Assembly: GCF_010450875.1 (NCBI RefSeq)
Contig: NZ_CP048422.1
Span: 365,001-429,000, forward strand
Source: Sphingomonas insulae
GTDB lineage: Bacteria; Pseudomonadota; Alphaproteobacteria; Sphingomonadales; Sphingomonadaceae
Direction: 5' to 3'
Length of the DNA stretch: 64,000 nucleotides
Shown: positions 35,241 through 46,097 of the stretch, piece after piece
Layout of the letters: every line of letters begins with the position of its first letter
Numbering within the stretch: position 1 is the first letter of the stretch
Program-made: the position numbers and the translations under genes
Notes under the pieces: generated by a model
Told to the model about the DNA's origin: nothing
Databases searched by the model: none
Seen by the model: the letters and a program-made list of their open reading frames with translations, nothing else

Positions 35241-35480
35241 GTTCGCGCGAAGACGCGAAGACGCGAAGATTGGGTTCGCGCGGAGGCGCGGAGGCGCGGA
35301 GACGAAAGGGAGGGCGATCGGGCCGGAGCCCTGGCGCACCACACATGCTGCGCCGCGGGCGCCCTGCATGCCGGCAGCCGCGGCCCGTCCCGGTGCATCG
35401 GCTCACCCTCTACTCCGCGCCTCCGCGCCTCCGCGCGAACCATCGTTCCTCCTTCGCGGCTTCGCGGCTTCGCGTGAATT
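35241..35480. repeat. Family C nested inverted repeat, best-preserved copy
   Basis: Four blocks. Block 1 (35241-35269) has GTTCGCGC then three GAAGACGC-type units. Block 2 (35273-35301) has GGTTCGCGC then GGAGGCGC units. After a 111-bp spacer, block 3 (35413-35441) is the exact 29-nt reverse complement of block 2. Block 4 (35451-35480) has CTTCGCGG units, then CGTGAATT, and is the imperfect reverse complement of block 1. The element fills the acpS-pdxJ gap of 297 bp. No coding sequence or T-run terminator was seen in it. Confidence 0.85.
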
Positions 35481-35510
35481 ACCCCTTCCCCGAAGTTCGA
35501 GGAACGACCA

Positions 35511-36242
35511 TCAGCCACGCGCCGCATCCATCTCCTCGCGCATCCGCCGCACGCTCTCGCCGAGCCCGGCGAACAGCGCCTCGCCAACCAGGAAATGGCC
35601 GATGTTGAGCTCGCGCACCTGCGGGATCGCCGCGATCGGGCCGACGTTGTCGAAGGTCAGGCCGTGGCCCGCATGCACCTCGATCCCGTTCTTGGCCGCC
35701 AGCGCCGCCGCGTCCGACAGCCGGCGCAGCTCCTCGGTCCGCGCCGCGCCGTCCAGCTCGGCGTAGCGACCGGTATGCAGCTCGACCACCGGCGCACCCA
35801 GCCGGATCGCCGCGTCGATCTGCCGCGCGTCGGGTTCGATGAACAGCGACACGCGGATGCGCGCCGCGCCCAGTTCGCTGACCAGCGGCGCCAAGCGGTC
35901 GTGCTGTCCGGCAGCATCGATGCCGCCCTCGGTCGTCCGCTCCTCGCGCTTTTCCGGCACGATGCACGCCGCATGGGGGCGATGGCGCAGGGCGATCGCG
36001 AGCATCTCGTCGGTCGCCGCCATCTCGAGGTTGAGCGGCACGGTCAGTTTCGCCGACAGCCGCGCGATGTCGTCGTCGGTGATGTGCCGGCGATCCTCGC
36101 GCAGATGCGCGGTGATGCCGTCCGCCCCCGCCTCCGCCGCCAGCAGGGCGGCGCGCACCGGATCGGGATAGCCAGCGCCACGCGCATTGCGCACGGTGGC
36201 GACGTGGTCGATGTTGACGCCGAGGCGCAGCGGCCCGCTCAC
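35511..36242 (-). CDS. pdxJ: Pyridoxine 5'-phosphate synthase
   Basis: Last step of the DXP-dependent vitamin B6 pathway, condensing 3-amino-1-hydroxyacetone phosphate with deoxyxylulose 5-phosphate. The 243-residue TIM barrel has [17 protein letters not shown] at the N-terminus, the active-site segments [12 protein letters not shown] and [15 protein letters not shown], and [13 protein letters not shown] near the C-terminus. The GTG start at 36242 overlaps the pyrE stop (GTGA); the much longer open frame upstream is shadow sequence across pyrE. Coupled to pyrE by the overlap. Confidence 0.96.
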   Translation of the reverse strand: MSGPLRLGVNIDHVATVRNARGAGYPDPVRAALLAAEAGADGITAHLREDRRHITDDDIARLSAKLTVPLNLEMAATDEMLAIALRHRPHAACIVPEKREERTTEGGIDAAGQHDRLAPLVSELGAARIRVSLFIEPDARQIDAAIRLGAPVVELHTGRYAELDGAARTEELRRLSDAAALAAKNGIEVHAGHGLTFDNVGPIAAIPQVRELNIGHFLVGEALFAGLGESVRRMREEMDAARG

Positions 36243-36820
36243 GCCGCCCGGCTGCCCGGCTTGGCCGCGGGAATGGCCGCGAGGTCGGCCGGCAGCGCAT
36301 CGGCGGCATAGGTCGGCACGTCGAGCCGGACCAGCGGGTGGAACGGCACGCCCAGATCGACGGTGCCGCCCGACCGGTCGACCAGCGACGCGCCGGCGAT
36401 CACCCGCCCGCCCGCCGCCTCGATCGCCACGATCGCCTCGCGGCTCGACAGCCCGGTGGTGACGACGTCCTCCATCATCAGCACCTCCTGCCCCGGTTCC
36501 AGCCGGAATCCGCGGCGCAATTCGAACGTGCCGGTCGGCCGCTCGACGAACATCGCCTCCACCCCCAGCGCCCGCGCCATCTCGTGCCCCACGATCACGC
36601 CGCCCATCGCGGGCGAAACGACGGCACTGATCCGCGCCTTGATCTCGCCCGGGATACGCGCGACCAGCGCCTCGCACAGGCGCGCGGCCCGGCGCGGGTC
36701 CATCAGCACGCGGGCGCATTGCAGGTAGCGCGAACTGTGCAGGCCCGACGACAGGATGAAATGCCCCTCCAGCAGGGCATCGGCGGCACGGAATTCGGCC
36801 AGCACGTCGTCGTCGGTCAT
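36239..36820 (-). CDS. pyrE: Orotate phosphoribosyltransferase
   Basis: Converts orotate and PRPP to orotidine 5'-phosphate in pyrimidine synthesis. The 193-residue protein has the PRPP-binding motif [11 protein letters not shown] at 113-123, the flexible-loop region [15 protein letters not shown] and [18 protein letters not shown]. The alphaproteobacterial short form is complete. Start ATG 36820. It diverges from coxB across about 200 bp, which includes a perfect 7-bp hairpin GGGCGCA-GTCT-TGCGCCC (36958-36975) on the coxB side. Confidence 0.96.
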   Translation of the reverse strand: MTDDDVLAEFRAADALLEGHFILSSGLHSSRYLQCARVLMDPRRAARLCEALVARIPGEIKARISAVVSPAMGGVIVGHEMARALGVEAMFVERPTGTFELRRGFRLEPGQEVLMMEDVVTTGLSSREAIVAIEAAGGRVIAGASLVDRSGGTVDLGVPFHPLVRLDVPTYAADALPADLAAIPAAKPGSRAA

Positions 36821-37017
36821 CGGCGGTCTCGCAAGGAATACGTCGGTATCGGCCGCTCATAGGTGGTCGCCGCGCCGAGGCCAAGCAGCGTGGAGTCATA
36901 AACATATGGGCAGCGCTTGAGGCGGACGACACCGCCGCGTATAGGCCATGGCAAAAGGGGCGCAGTCTTGCGCCCATAACGGCCCGTTCGCCGGGCGGGC
37001 GAGGGAATCTGGACGGG

Positions 37018-39838
<2,821 letters not shown>

Positions 39839-39846
39839 CGGTGCGA

Positions 39847-39949
39847 GGCGCGTAGCCAAGGCTACGCGCCGATGCGGCCAAGCCGCACGCACCGGCCCGG
39901 CCGACGCGGCCATGCCGCGATCGACGTCATGGGATTCACTCCCATGACG
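39847..39949. other. Cluster of perfect hairpins downstream of coxA
   Basis: Right after the coxA stop. Hairpin 1: GGCGCGTAGCC (39847-39857), AA, GGCTACGCGCC (39860-39870). Hairpin 2: TGCGGC-CAA-GCCGCA (about 39873-39887). Hairpin 3: CGCGGC-CAT-GCCGCG (about 39905-39919). Hairpin 4: CGTCATGGGA (39925-39934), 5-nt loop, TCCCATGACG (39940-39949). None has a T-run. The first three share an R-CC-A-R-GGC-like core. They could stabilise the coxBA mRNA 3' end or be part of a structured RNA. Confidence 0.7.
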
Positions 39950-39972
39950 GGCCTCTCCGGACTACGACCGAC

Positions 39973-40001
39973 AAGCCCCGGCCTCACCGCCGGGGCTTTT
40001 T
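39973..40001 (+). terminator. Rho-independent terminator of coxBA
   Basis: AGCCCCGGC (39974-39982), 6-nt loop, GCCGGGGCT (39989-39997) followed by TTTT. This is a 9-bp GC-rich stem with a five-T run and closes the coxBA transcript before the DUF1800 gene. Confidence 0.9.
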
Positions 40002-40302
40002 CGTAGCGATCGTCAATCCTGCCCCATACCCGCGGCCCACGGTCCACAGGGCGGACTGCATAAGCCCCCGGCCATTCTCCTCGCCGGTCAGTGGCCCCGG
40101 AACCGGTCCGGCGTGACGATGCAGTGACGGTGACAATTGAGATCGCCGATCGATCGTTACGCCCGCGACCAACCCACGGCGGATCACGCCGAACCGATCC
40201 GGATTAAGCATCTTCGTAAATCGTCGGCGCATGGGATGTCTGATACGATGCACCTTCGCCCCGGGGAGGATCGCGGGCGGACGGGTCGGGGGATCTGCAT
40301 CA
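40002..40302. other. Intergenic region before the DUF1800 gene
   Basis: No gene seen. It holds a family A half element at about 40086-40115 (AGTGGCCCCGGAACCGGTCC then GGCGTGACG) and presumably the DUF1800/DUF1501 promoter. No convincing -35/-10 pair was identified. Confidence 0.4.
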
Positions 40303-42000
40303 GTGCTGGATAGTGAACAGGCGGACGCGTTCGCCCCACGTGTCGAAGACGCGGACGGCGCCACCGATCCGCTCAGGCTGGGCGGCGCCATCGCCCCTGC
40401 CCTGTTGCTCGCGGCCTGTGGCAGCGGCGGCGGTGGCACGACCGCGACCCCGCCGCCCAGTGCGCCCGTCGTCGTCGCGCCCGCCACCATCACCGCGACC
40501 CAGGCCAGCCGCTTCCTGGCGCAGGCGACGATGGGCGCGACCCGTCCGATGATCGATACCGTGGTCGCGCGCCGCTACGAAGGGTGGATCGACGACCAGT
40601 TCGCGCTACCCCGCGCGATATCGCATTGGGACTGGCTGGTCGCCAACGGCTATGCCGCCGCGACCAACATCAACGCCGAAACGGGTTTCGACGTGACGCT
40701 ATGGCGACAGATGATCGTCGAGCCCGACCAGCTGCGCCAACGCGTCGGCATGGCGCTGCTCGATCTGCTCGTCGTCGGCATCGGCGGCGTCAATCTCAAC
40801 TGGAAACAATTCGCCACCGCCGCCTATGTCGACCTGCTGCTCGACAATGCGTTCGGCAATTATCGCACCATCCTCGATGCGATCACCACCAATGCGGCGA
40901 TGGGCTCGTTCCTCACCTTCCTCGGCAACCGCAAGGCGAATGCCACCACCGGCGCGCAACCGGATGAGAATTACGCGCGCGAACTGATGCAGCTGTTCAC
41001 GCTCGGGCTCTATCAGCTCAACCCGGATGGCAGCGTCAAGAGCAGCGGCGGCGCACCCCTCGAAACCTATACGCCGGCGGACGTCGCCGGCCTCGCCCGC
41101 GTGTTCACCGGATTGAGCCTCGCGACCACCGTCAGCACCACGCCCGACCGGTATCGCCAGCCGCTGGTGATGAACGCCGCGTTGAACGAAACGGGGGGCG
41201 CCAGCTTCCTCGGCACATCGACCAGCGGCGGCGGCATGGCCGCGGTCAAACAGGCGCTCGACACGATCTTCGCGCATCCCAATCTGCCCCCGTTCGTGTC
41301 GAAACAGCTGATCCAGCGCCTCGTCACCAGCAATCCCGCCCCCGCCTATGTCGGCCGCGTCGCGGCGGTGTTCGCCGACAATGGCGCCGGGGTGCGCGGC
41401 GACATGAAGGCGGTCATCAAGGCGATCCTGCTGGATACCGATGCGCGCAGCGATGCCGCCCTCGCCAGCACCACCGCGGGCAAGCTGCGCGAACCGGTCA
41501 TGCGGCTGACGGGCTGGGCACGCTTTGCAAAGGTCGCCTCGCCCGGCAACCTGTGGGCGTTCGGCGATACGTCCAGCCAGTCGTCCCGGCTCGGCCAGTC
41601 GATGGGACGCAGCGCCACCGTCTTCAACTTCTTCCGCCCGGCCTATGCGCCGCCCGCGACCGGCATCAGCAGCGCCGGGCTGGTCGCGCCGGAATTCCAG
41701 ATCACCAACGAACAAAGCGTCGTCGCCTACGTCAACTACATGCAGGGGCTCGTCGCCAATGGCGCCGGCGACACCAAGCCGGACTATACCGACCTCGTCG
41801 CCAGGGCGTCCGACAGCGCCGCGCTGGTCGACGAGGTCAATCTGGTCCTCGCCGCCGGTCAGCTGGGTGCGGCCACCGTCACGGCGATCCGCGCCGCGGT
41901 CGACAGCATCGCCGCCACCGCGACCAACGGCCCGATCAACCGGGTCGGCATCGCGCTGCTGCTGACGCTCGCCTCCCCCGAATTCCTCACGCTGCGGTGA
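40303..42000 (+). CDS. DUF1800 domain protein
   Basis: DUF1800 proteins are large exported proteins nearly always encoded beside a DUF1501 protein, as here (5 bp gap). The product shows a hydrophobic stretch GGAIAPALLLAACGSGGGG resembling a lipobox with Cys, then the domain: ATQASRFLAQATMGATRPMI, RQRVGMALLDLLVVG, ENYARELMQLFTLGLYQLNP and FFRPAYAPPATG. The start is unclear. I chose GTG 40303, with GGGGG about 10 nt upstream; the open frame reaches an ATG at 40231 without a ribosome site. The segment before the Cys is acidic and long for a lipoprotein signal. Function unknown. Confidence 0.8.
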   Translation: MLDSEQADAFAPRVEDADGATDPLRLGGAIAPALLLAACGSGGGGTTATPPPSAPVVVAPATITATQASRFLAQATMGATRPMIDTVVARRYEGWIDDQFALPRAISHWDWLVANGYAAATNINAETGFDVTLWRQMIVEPDQLRQRVGMALLDLLVVGIGGVNLNWKQFATAAYVDLLLDNAFGNYRTILDAITTNAAMGSFLTFLGNRKANATTGAQPDENYARELMQLFTLGLYQLNPDGSVKSSGGAPLETYTPADVAGLARVFTGLSLATTVSTTPDRYRQPLVMNAALNETGGASFLGTSTSGGGMAAVKQALDTIFAHPNLPPFVSKQLIQRLVTSNPAPAYVGRVAAVFADNGAGVRGDMKAVIKAILLDTDARSDAALASTTAGKLREPVMRLTGWARFAKVASPGNLWAFGDTSSQSSRLGQSMGRSATVFNFFRPAYAPPATGISSAGLVAPEFQITNEQSVVAYVNYMQGLVANGAGDTKPDYTDLVARASDSAALVDEVNLVLAAGQLGAATVTAIRAAVDSIAATATNGPINRVGIALLLTLASPEFLTLR

Positions 42001-42005
42001 GTCCC

Positions 42006-43391
42006 ATGTCCTTCCATCACGATGCCTCGCGCCGCGCCTTCCTCAAACGCTCCGCCGCGCTCGGCGTCGCCGGCGTGGCGACGCCGTTCGTCACCAGCCT
42101 CGCTGCGATCGGCGAAGCGGCCGCGGCGACGGCAACCGACTACAAGGCGATGGTCTGCATCTTCCTGTACGGCGGCAACGATTACGCCAACACGCTGCCG
42201 CCCTATGATGCTGCCGGCTATGCGCAATATCAGGCGGCGCGCGCCAACATCGCCCACAACCGCGATTCGCTGGCGGCGACGATGCTGAACCCGACGATCG
42301 GCCTGCCCGGCGGGCGCCAATATGCGCTGGCACCGACGATGGGATCGCTGCTGCCGCTGTTCGATGCCGGCAAGCTGGCGGTGACGCTCAACGTCGGCAC
42401 GCTCGTCCAGCCGACGACGAAGGCGCAATATCAGCAGAACACGGTCAAGCTGCCGCCCAAGCTGTTCAGCCACAACGACCAGCAGAGCTATTTCCAGGCC
42501 TCCAACCCCGAAGGCGCGACCAGCGGCTGGGGCGGGCAGATCGGTGACCTGTTCCAGTCCGGCAACGGCGCGGCGACGCTGACCTGCATCAACGCCAGCG
42601 GCAACGCGGTCTATCTGACCGGCAAATCGGCGGTGCAATATGCGGTCGGTACCGGCGGCCCGATCCCGCTCATCAACAATGCCTCCTCGCTCTACGGATC
42701 GACGACGGCGGCGGCGACGCTGCGCAACCTGATGACCGGCAGCAACCCGCACATGCTCGCCACCGAACACGCCCGCGTCAGCAAGCGCGCGCTCGACACC
42801 TATGCACAGGTCAGCGGCGCGCTGGCCGGCGCCCCGGCGTCGGGGTTCACGCTGTTCCCGACCGGCAACGCGCTCGCCGACCAGCTCAAGATGGTCGCGC
42901 GGCTGATCTCCGTATCGTCGGAACTGGGGGCCAGGCGGCAGGTGTTCTTCGTCTCGATCGGCGGGTTCGACCTTCACGACAACCTCGTCGCGCAACACCC
43001 CGGCCTGATCGGCAAGGTCGCCGACGCCATGCGCGCCTTCTACGATACGACGGTCGCACTGGGCGTGGCGGACAAGGTGACGAGCTTCACCGCCTCCGAC
43101 TTCGGCCGGACGCTGCAGTCGAACGACGACGGGTCCGACCATGGCTGGGGCAGCCATCATATCGTGATGGGCGGCGCGGTGAAGGGCCGGCGCTTCTATG
43201 GCACGCCCCCGGCGATCGGCAACGGCACCGCCGATGACGTCGGCCAGGGCCGCTTGTTGCCGACGACCAGCGTCGATCAATATGCCGCTACGCTCGCCAG
43301 CTGGTTCGGCGTCGGCAACGGCGACCTGACGACCGTGCTGCCCAACATGGGCAATTACAACCCGTCCAGCTGGAACCTCGGCTTCGTGTGA
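42006..43391 (+). CDS. DUF1501 domain protein with Tat signal
   Basis: A 461-residue exported protein. The twin-arginine signal SRRAFLKRSAALGVAGVATP implies folding in the cytoplasm before export, so it may carry a cofactor. The DUF1501 domain is a sulfatase/alkaline-phosphatase-like fold: KAMVCIFLYGGNDYANTLPP near the N-terminus, VFFVSIGGFDLHDNLVAQHP, TSFTASDFGRTLQSNDDGSD and HGWGSHHIVMGGAVKG supply the Asp/His residues expected at a metal site. No function is established. Coupled with the DUF1800 gene. Confidence 0.88.
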   Translation: MSFHHDASRRAFLKRSAALGVAGVATPFVTSLAAIGEAAAATATDYKAMVCIFLYGGNDYANTLPPYDAAGYAQYQAARANIAHNRDSLAATMLNPTIGLPGGRQYALAPTMGSLLPLFDAGKLAVTLNVGTLVQPTTKAQYQQNTVKLPPKLFSHNDQQSYFQASNPEGATSGWGGQIGDLFQSGNGAATLTCINASGNAVYLTGKSAVQYAVGTGGPIPLINNASSLYGSTTAAATLRNLMTGSNPHMLATEHARVSKRALDTYAQVSGALAGAPASGFTLFPTGNALADQLKMVARLISVSSELGARRQVFFVSIGGFDLHDNLVAQHPGLIGKVADAMRAFYDTTVALGVADKVTSFTASDFGRTLQSNDDGSDHGWGSHHIVMGGAVKGRRFYGTPPAIGNGTADDVGQGRLLPTTSVDQYAATLASWFGVGNGDLTTVLPNMGNYNPSSWNLGFV

Positions 43392-43425
43392 TGCCGCCGC
43401 CCGACCCTGGGGAGGCGGTCGGCGA

Positions 43426-44319
43426 TCAGCCCATCAACACGGCGCGATAGGCCTCGAAACAGCGTTGGCCGCACTTCAGCCGGATCAGCGCACCCTCGGC
43501 CATCGCCGTCGCGCGGCGCGGATCCTCGCTGACCGCGGGGCGGATCGCCTCGCGGTTCCAGTCCTCGCTATGCTTGATGTCGAGCACCGCATGCAGGTCG
43601 AAATACCGGCGTTCCTTGTCGGAAAAGCCCATGCGTCGCAGGCCCTTGGCTGTCGCTGCCGACCGGTCCGGCGCGGTCAGCTCGATCACGCCCAGCGCGC
43701 CGACCGAATGCCACGCATAACGGCGGCTGGTCGCCATCGCCGTCATCGCATTGGCCAGGCACAGGCTCTGCCACAAGGTGTTCTCTATCACCGGGTTCAC
43801 CGCCAGCGTGTCCACCAGCGCATCCAGCATCGGCCCGTGCATGCCCTTGGCGTTGCCGCGGCCCATCTCGTCCCAATAGTTGCGCGCCAGCTCCAGCTTG
43901 GGCAGCGTCGGCAGCTTGACCTGCGTCATCGCGACCAGGTCGTCGAACCCCGCCTCGCCCGCCGCTTCCTGCTCGAAGAACCAGCGCAGCTGGTCGAGGT
44001 TCGCCTCTTCGGCAAGCCAGGGGAACAAGGGGTCGTACTGGCCCGGACCATCCTGCTTCAACGCCTCGAACCACGCGATGAAGCCCTCGACGTCGGTCGG
44101 CGCCGCGGCCGCCTCGGCCTGCACCTCCTCGCGCAATTCCTCGAGGAACCCGCCTTCCAGCCGCTGCATGCGCACGTCGCGATCCAGCACGCGCTGCCAG
44201 TCGTCGGTGGGGAATGCCGGCTCCAGCCGTTCGCGGTTCCAGTGCGCCAGTCCGCGCTGGAAACTGTCCGTCAGAAACTGCGACGCGGAACTGCCTGCGT
44301 CGGCGATACGGGTTGCCAT
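43426..44319 (-). CDS. Haem-oxygenase-like iron-containing redox enzyme (HDO superfamily)
   Basis: A 297-residue all-helical protein of the Haem_oxygenas_2 type ('iron-containing redox enzyme family'). The last helix carries H243-x3-D247-x2-H250 (YFDLHAVLDIKHSEDW), the ligand spacing known from haem-oxygenase-like di-iron oxidases such as UndA. Upstream acidic ligand candidates are E116/E118 (RWFFEQEAAGEAGFDDLVAM) and E151 (ARNYWDEMGRGNAKGMH), the latter followed by H161. This suggests a non-haem di-iron oxygenase, not a haem-degrading enzyme. I took ATG 44319, 6 nt after GGGGAG; ATG 44325 is possible. Convergent with the DUF1501 gene (34 bp). Substrate unknown. Confidence 0.8.
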   Translation of the reverse strand: MATRIADAGSSASQFLTDSFQRGLAHWNRERLEPAFPTDDWQRVLDRDVRMQRLEGGFLEELREEVQAEAAAAPTDVEGFIAWFEALKQDGPGQYDPLFPWLAEEANLDQLRWFFEQEAAGEAGFDDLVAMTQVKLPTLPKLELARNYWDEMGRGNAKGMHGPMLDALVDTLAVNPVIENTLWQSLCLANAMTAMATSRRYAWHSVGALGVIELTAPDRSAATAKGLRRMGFSDKERRYFDLHAVLDIKHSEDWNREAIRPAVSEDPRRATAMAEGALIRLKCGQRCFEAYRAVLMG

Positions 44320-44466
44320 CGTCATCTCCCCTGGTGGGGCTGGCTAACCGCCTGAACCACCGATCGTTCCACGCCTGTCCGAGTCGGTTGACCTGGATCA
44401 GCACGATCGTTGCGGTGATCGTCGCGCCCTTCCCCCCGCCCCCGCCGTGCGTATAGCGGGCGGTAT

Positions 44467-45381
44467 ATGACGGCCGCGACGCCCCTTCTTCCCCCCGCCG
44501 ACTGGCGCGACTTCCTGGCGCTGACCAAGCCGCGGGTGATGACCCTCGTCGTCTTCACCGGCCTGTGCGGCATGCTGGCGGCACCGCCCGTCAATGGCCA
44601 CACCATCCACCCGATCATCGCCTTTACTGCGATCCTGTGCATCGCGCTGGGTGCCGGCGCGGCGGGCGCGCTCAACCAATGGTACGAGGCGGATCTGGAC
44701 GCCAAGATGCGCCGGACGCAAAAGCGGCCGCTGCCCGACGGGCGGATGGACCGGCAGGCGGCGCTGCACTTCGGCGTCGGCCTCGCGGCCTTTTCGGTCA
44801 TCTTGATGTTCGTCGCGGTGAACGTCGCCGCGGCGGCGATCCTGACCGTGTCGATCCTGTTCTACGTCCTCATCTACACCGTCTGGCTGAAGCGGCGGAC
44901 GCCGCAGAACATCGTCATCGGCGGCGCGGCCGGGGCGTTCCCGCCGCTGATCGGCTGGGCCGCCGCGACCGGCGACGTCGCGCTGCTGCCGCTGCTGCTG
45001 TTCGGCCTCGTCTTCCTGTGGACGCCGCCGCACTTCTGGGCGCTCGCGCTGTTCGTGAAGACCGATTACGCCAATGCCGGCGTGCCGATGCTGCCCGTCG
45101 TCGCGGGCGAACGGGTGACGAGGACCCACATCGGCCTCTACACCATCCCGATGGCGATCGCCGCCGTCGCGCCCTGGCCGCTCGGCCTGACCGGGCCGAT
45201 CTATGGCGGCATCGCCACCGCCACCACCATCCTGTTCGGTGTGCTGGCGCTGATCGTGGCGACGCGCACCACCGGTGCCGACGACACCATGAAACCGGAG
45301 AAGCGCTTGTTCAGCTATTCCATCCTCTACCTCTTCGTGGTGTTCGGCGCGCTCGTCGTCGATCGGTGGGTGTTCGCATGA
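44467..45381 (+). CDS. ctaB: Protoheme IX farnesyltransferase
   Basis: Prenyltransferase that makes haem O, the precursor of haem A for the oxidase. The 304-residue, nine-helix UbiA-family protein has the Mg-diphosphate motif [20 protein letters not shown] and the second motif region [20 protein letters not shown]. It starts at ATG 44467. The next gene starts inside its stop codon (ATGA). It heads the second part of the cox cluster, after the interruption that follows coxA. Confidence 0.96.
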   Translation: MTAATPLLPPADWRDFLALTKPRVMTLVVFTGLCGMLAAPPVNGHTIHPIIAFTAILCIALGAGAAGALNQWYEADLDAKMRRTQKRPLPDGRMDRQAALHFGVGLAAFSVILMFVAVNVAAAAILTVSILFYVLIYTVWLKRRTPQNIVIGGAAGAFPPLIGWAAATGDVALLPLLLFGLVFLWTPPHFWALALFVKTDYANAGVPMLPVVAGERVTRTHIGLYTIPMAIAAVAPWPLGLTGPIYGGIATATTILFGVLALIVATRTTGADDTMKPEKRLFSYSILYLFVVFGALVVDRWVFA

Positions 45382-45512
45382 CCCCCGACGAACAGGACCT
45401 CATCCGCCGCCGCCAGAAATCGCGCGCGATCGTCATGGCGCTACTGCTTGGTGCGTTCGTCATGCTGATCTTCGCGGTCGCGATCGTGAAAATCCGTGAA
45501 GGCATGATGTGA
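45378..45512 (+). CDS. Small membrane protein of the cox assembly operon (CoxF/CtaF-like)
   Basis: A 44-residue protein: a charged head [17 protein letters not shown] followed by one membrane helix ([20 protein letters not shown]) and KIREGMM. Small ORFs of this form sit between ctaB and ctaG in many alphaproteobacteria, usually unannotated or called CoxF. It overlaps ctaB (ATGA) and ctaG (GTGA) at both ends, strong evidence that it is translated. Presumed role in oxidase assembly is from context only. Confidence 0.82.
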   Translation: MTPDEQDLIRRRQKSRAIVMALLLGAFVMLIFAVAIVKIREGMM

Positions 45513-46063
45513 CCGACACCACGGACAGCACCCGCCGCCAGCTGCGCACCGCGATGTTCGCGGTCATCGGCATCTGTCTGATGACCGGCGTCGCCTGGGC
45601 CAGCATCCCGCTGTACCGCATGTTCTGCCAGGTCACCGGCCTCAACGGCACCACCCAGCGCGGGCAGGAAGCACCGGGCGCGGTCAACAAGCTGATCCGC
45701 ATCGATTTCGACACCAATGTCGCGCCGGGCATGAAATGGCGCTTCCGCCCCGAAGCGGGATCGGAGACGGTCAGGATCGGCGCGCGCGACATGGCGTTCT
45801 TCACCGCGACCAACACCGATGCGAAGCCGATCACCGGCACCGCGACGTTCAACGTCACGCCCAGCCAGGCGGGCAAATATTTCACCAAGATCCAGTGTTT
45901 CTGCTTCACCCAGCAGACGCTGCAGCCCGGCGAGACGCAGCGGATGCCGGTCATCTTCTTCGTCGATCCCAAGATCATGGACGATCCCGACGCCAGGGAT
46001 GTCGAGACGATCACGCTCTCCTACACATTTTACCCGGTGGATTCCGCGAAAACGGCGGGCTAG
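45509..46063 (+). CDS. ctaG: Cytochrome c oxidase assembly protein CtaG (Cox11)
   Basis: Copper chaperone that delivers CuB to subunit I on the periplasmic side. The 184-residue protein has one N-terminal membrane helix (TAMFAVIGICLMTGVAWASI), a conserved PLYRMFCQVTG segment and the copper-binding CFCF motif in IQCFCFTQQTLQPGE. The start is a GTG at 45509 overlapping the preceding stop codon. coxC follows after 34 bp. Confidence 0.96.
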   Translation: MTDTTDSTRRQLRTAMFAVIGICLMTGVAWASIPLYRMFCQVTGLNGTTQRGQEAPGAVNKLIRIDFDTNVAPGMKWRFRPEAGSETVRIGARDMAFFTATNTDAKPITGTATFNVTPSQAGKYFTKIQCFCFTQQTLQPGETQRMPVIFFVDPKIMDDPDARDVETITLSYTFYPVDSAKTAG

Positions 46064-46097
46064 AGCAGCGTCAAGAGGATAAGAACAGGGAAACGAC

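Noticed and set aside
35241..35301. Possible CRISPR array because of tandem near-identical units
   Set aside because: Units are 7-8 nt without unique spacers, arranged as inverted arms, and no cas genes are present.
34803..35369. Extended N-terminus of acpS
   Set aside because: The additional residues ([13 protein letters not shown] type) are translated family C repeat; the same peptide pattern appears upstream of prmC.
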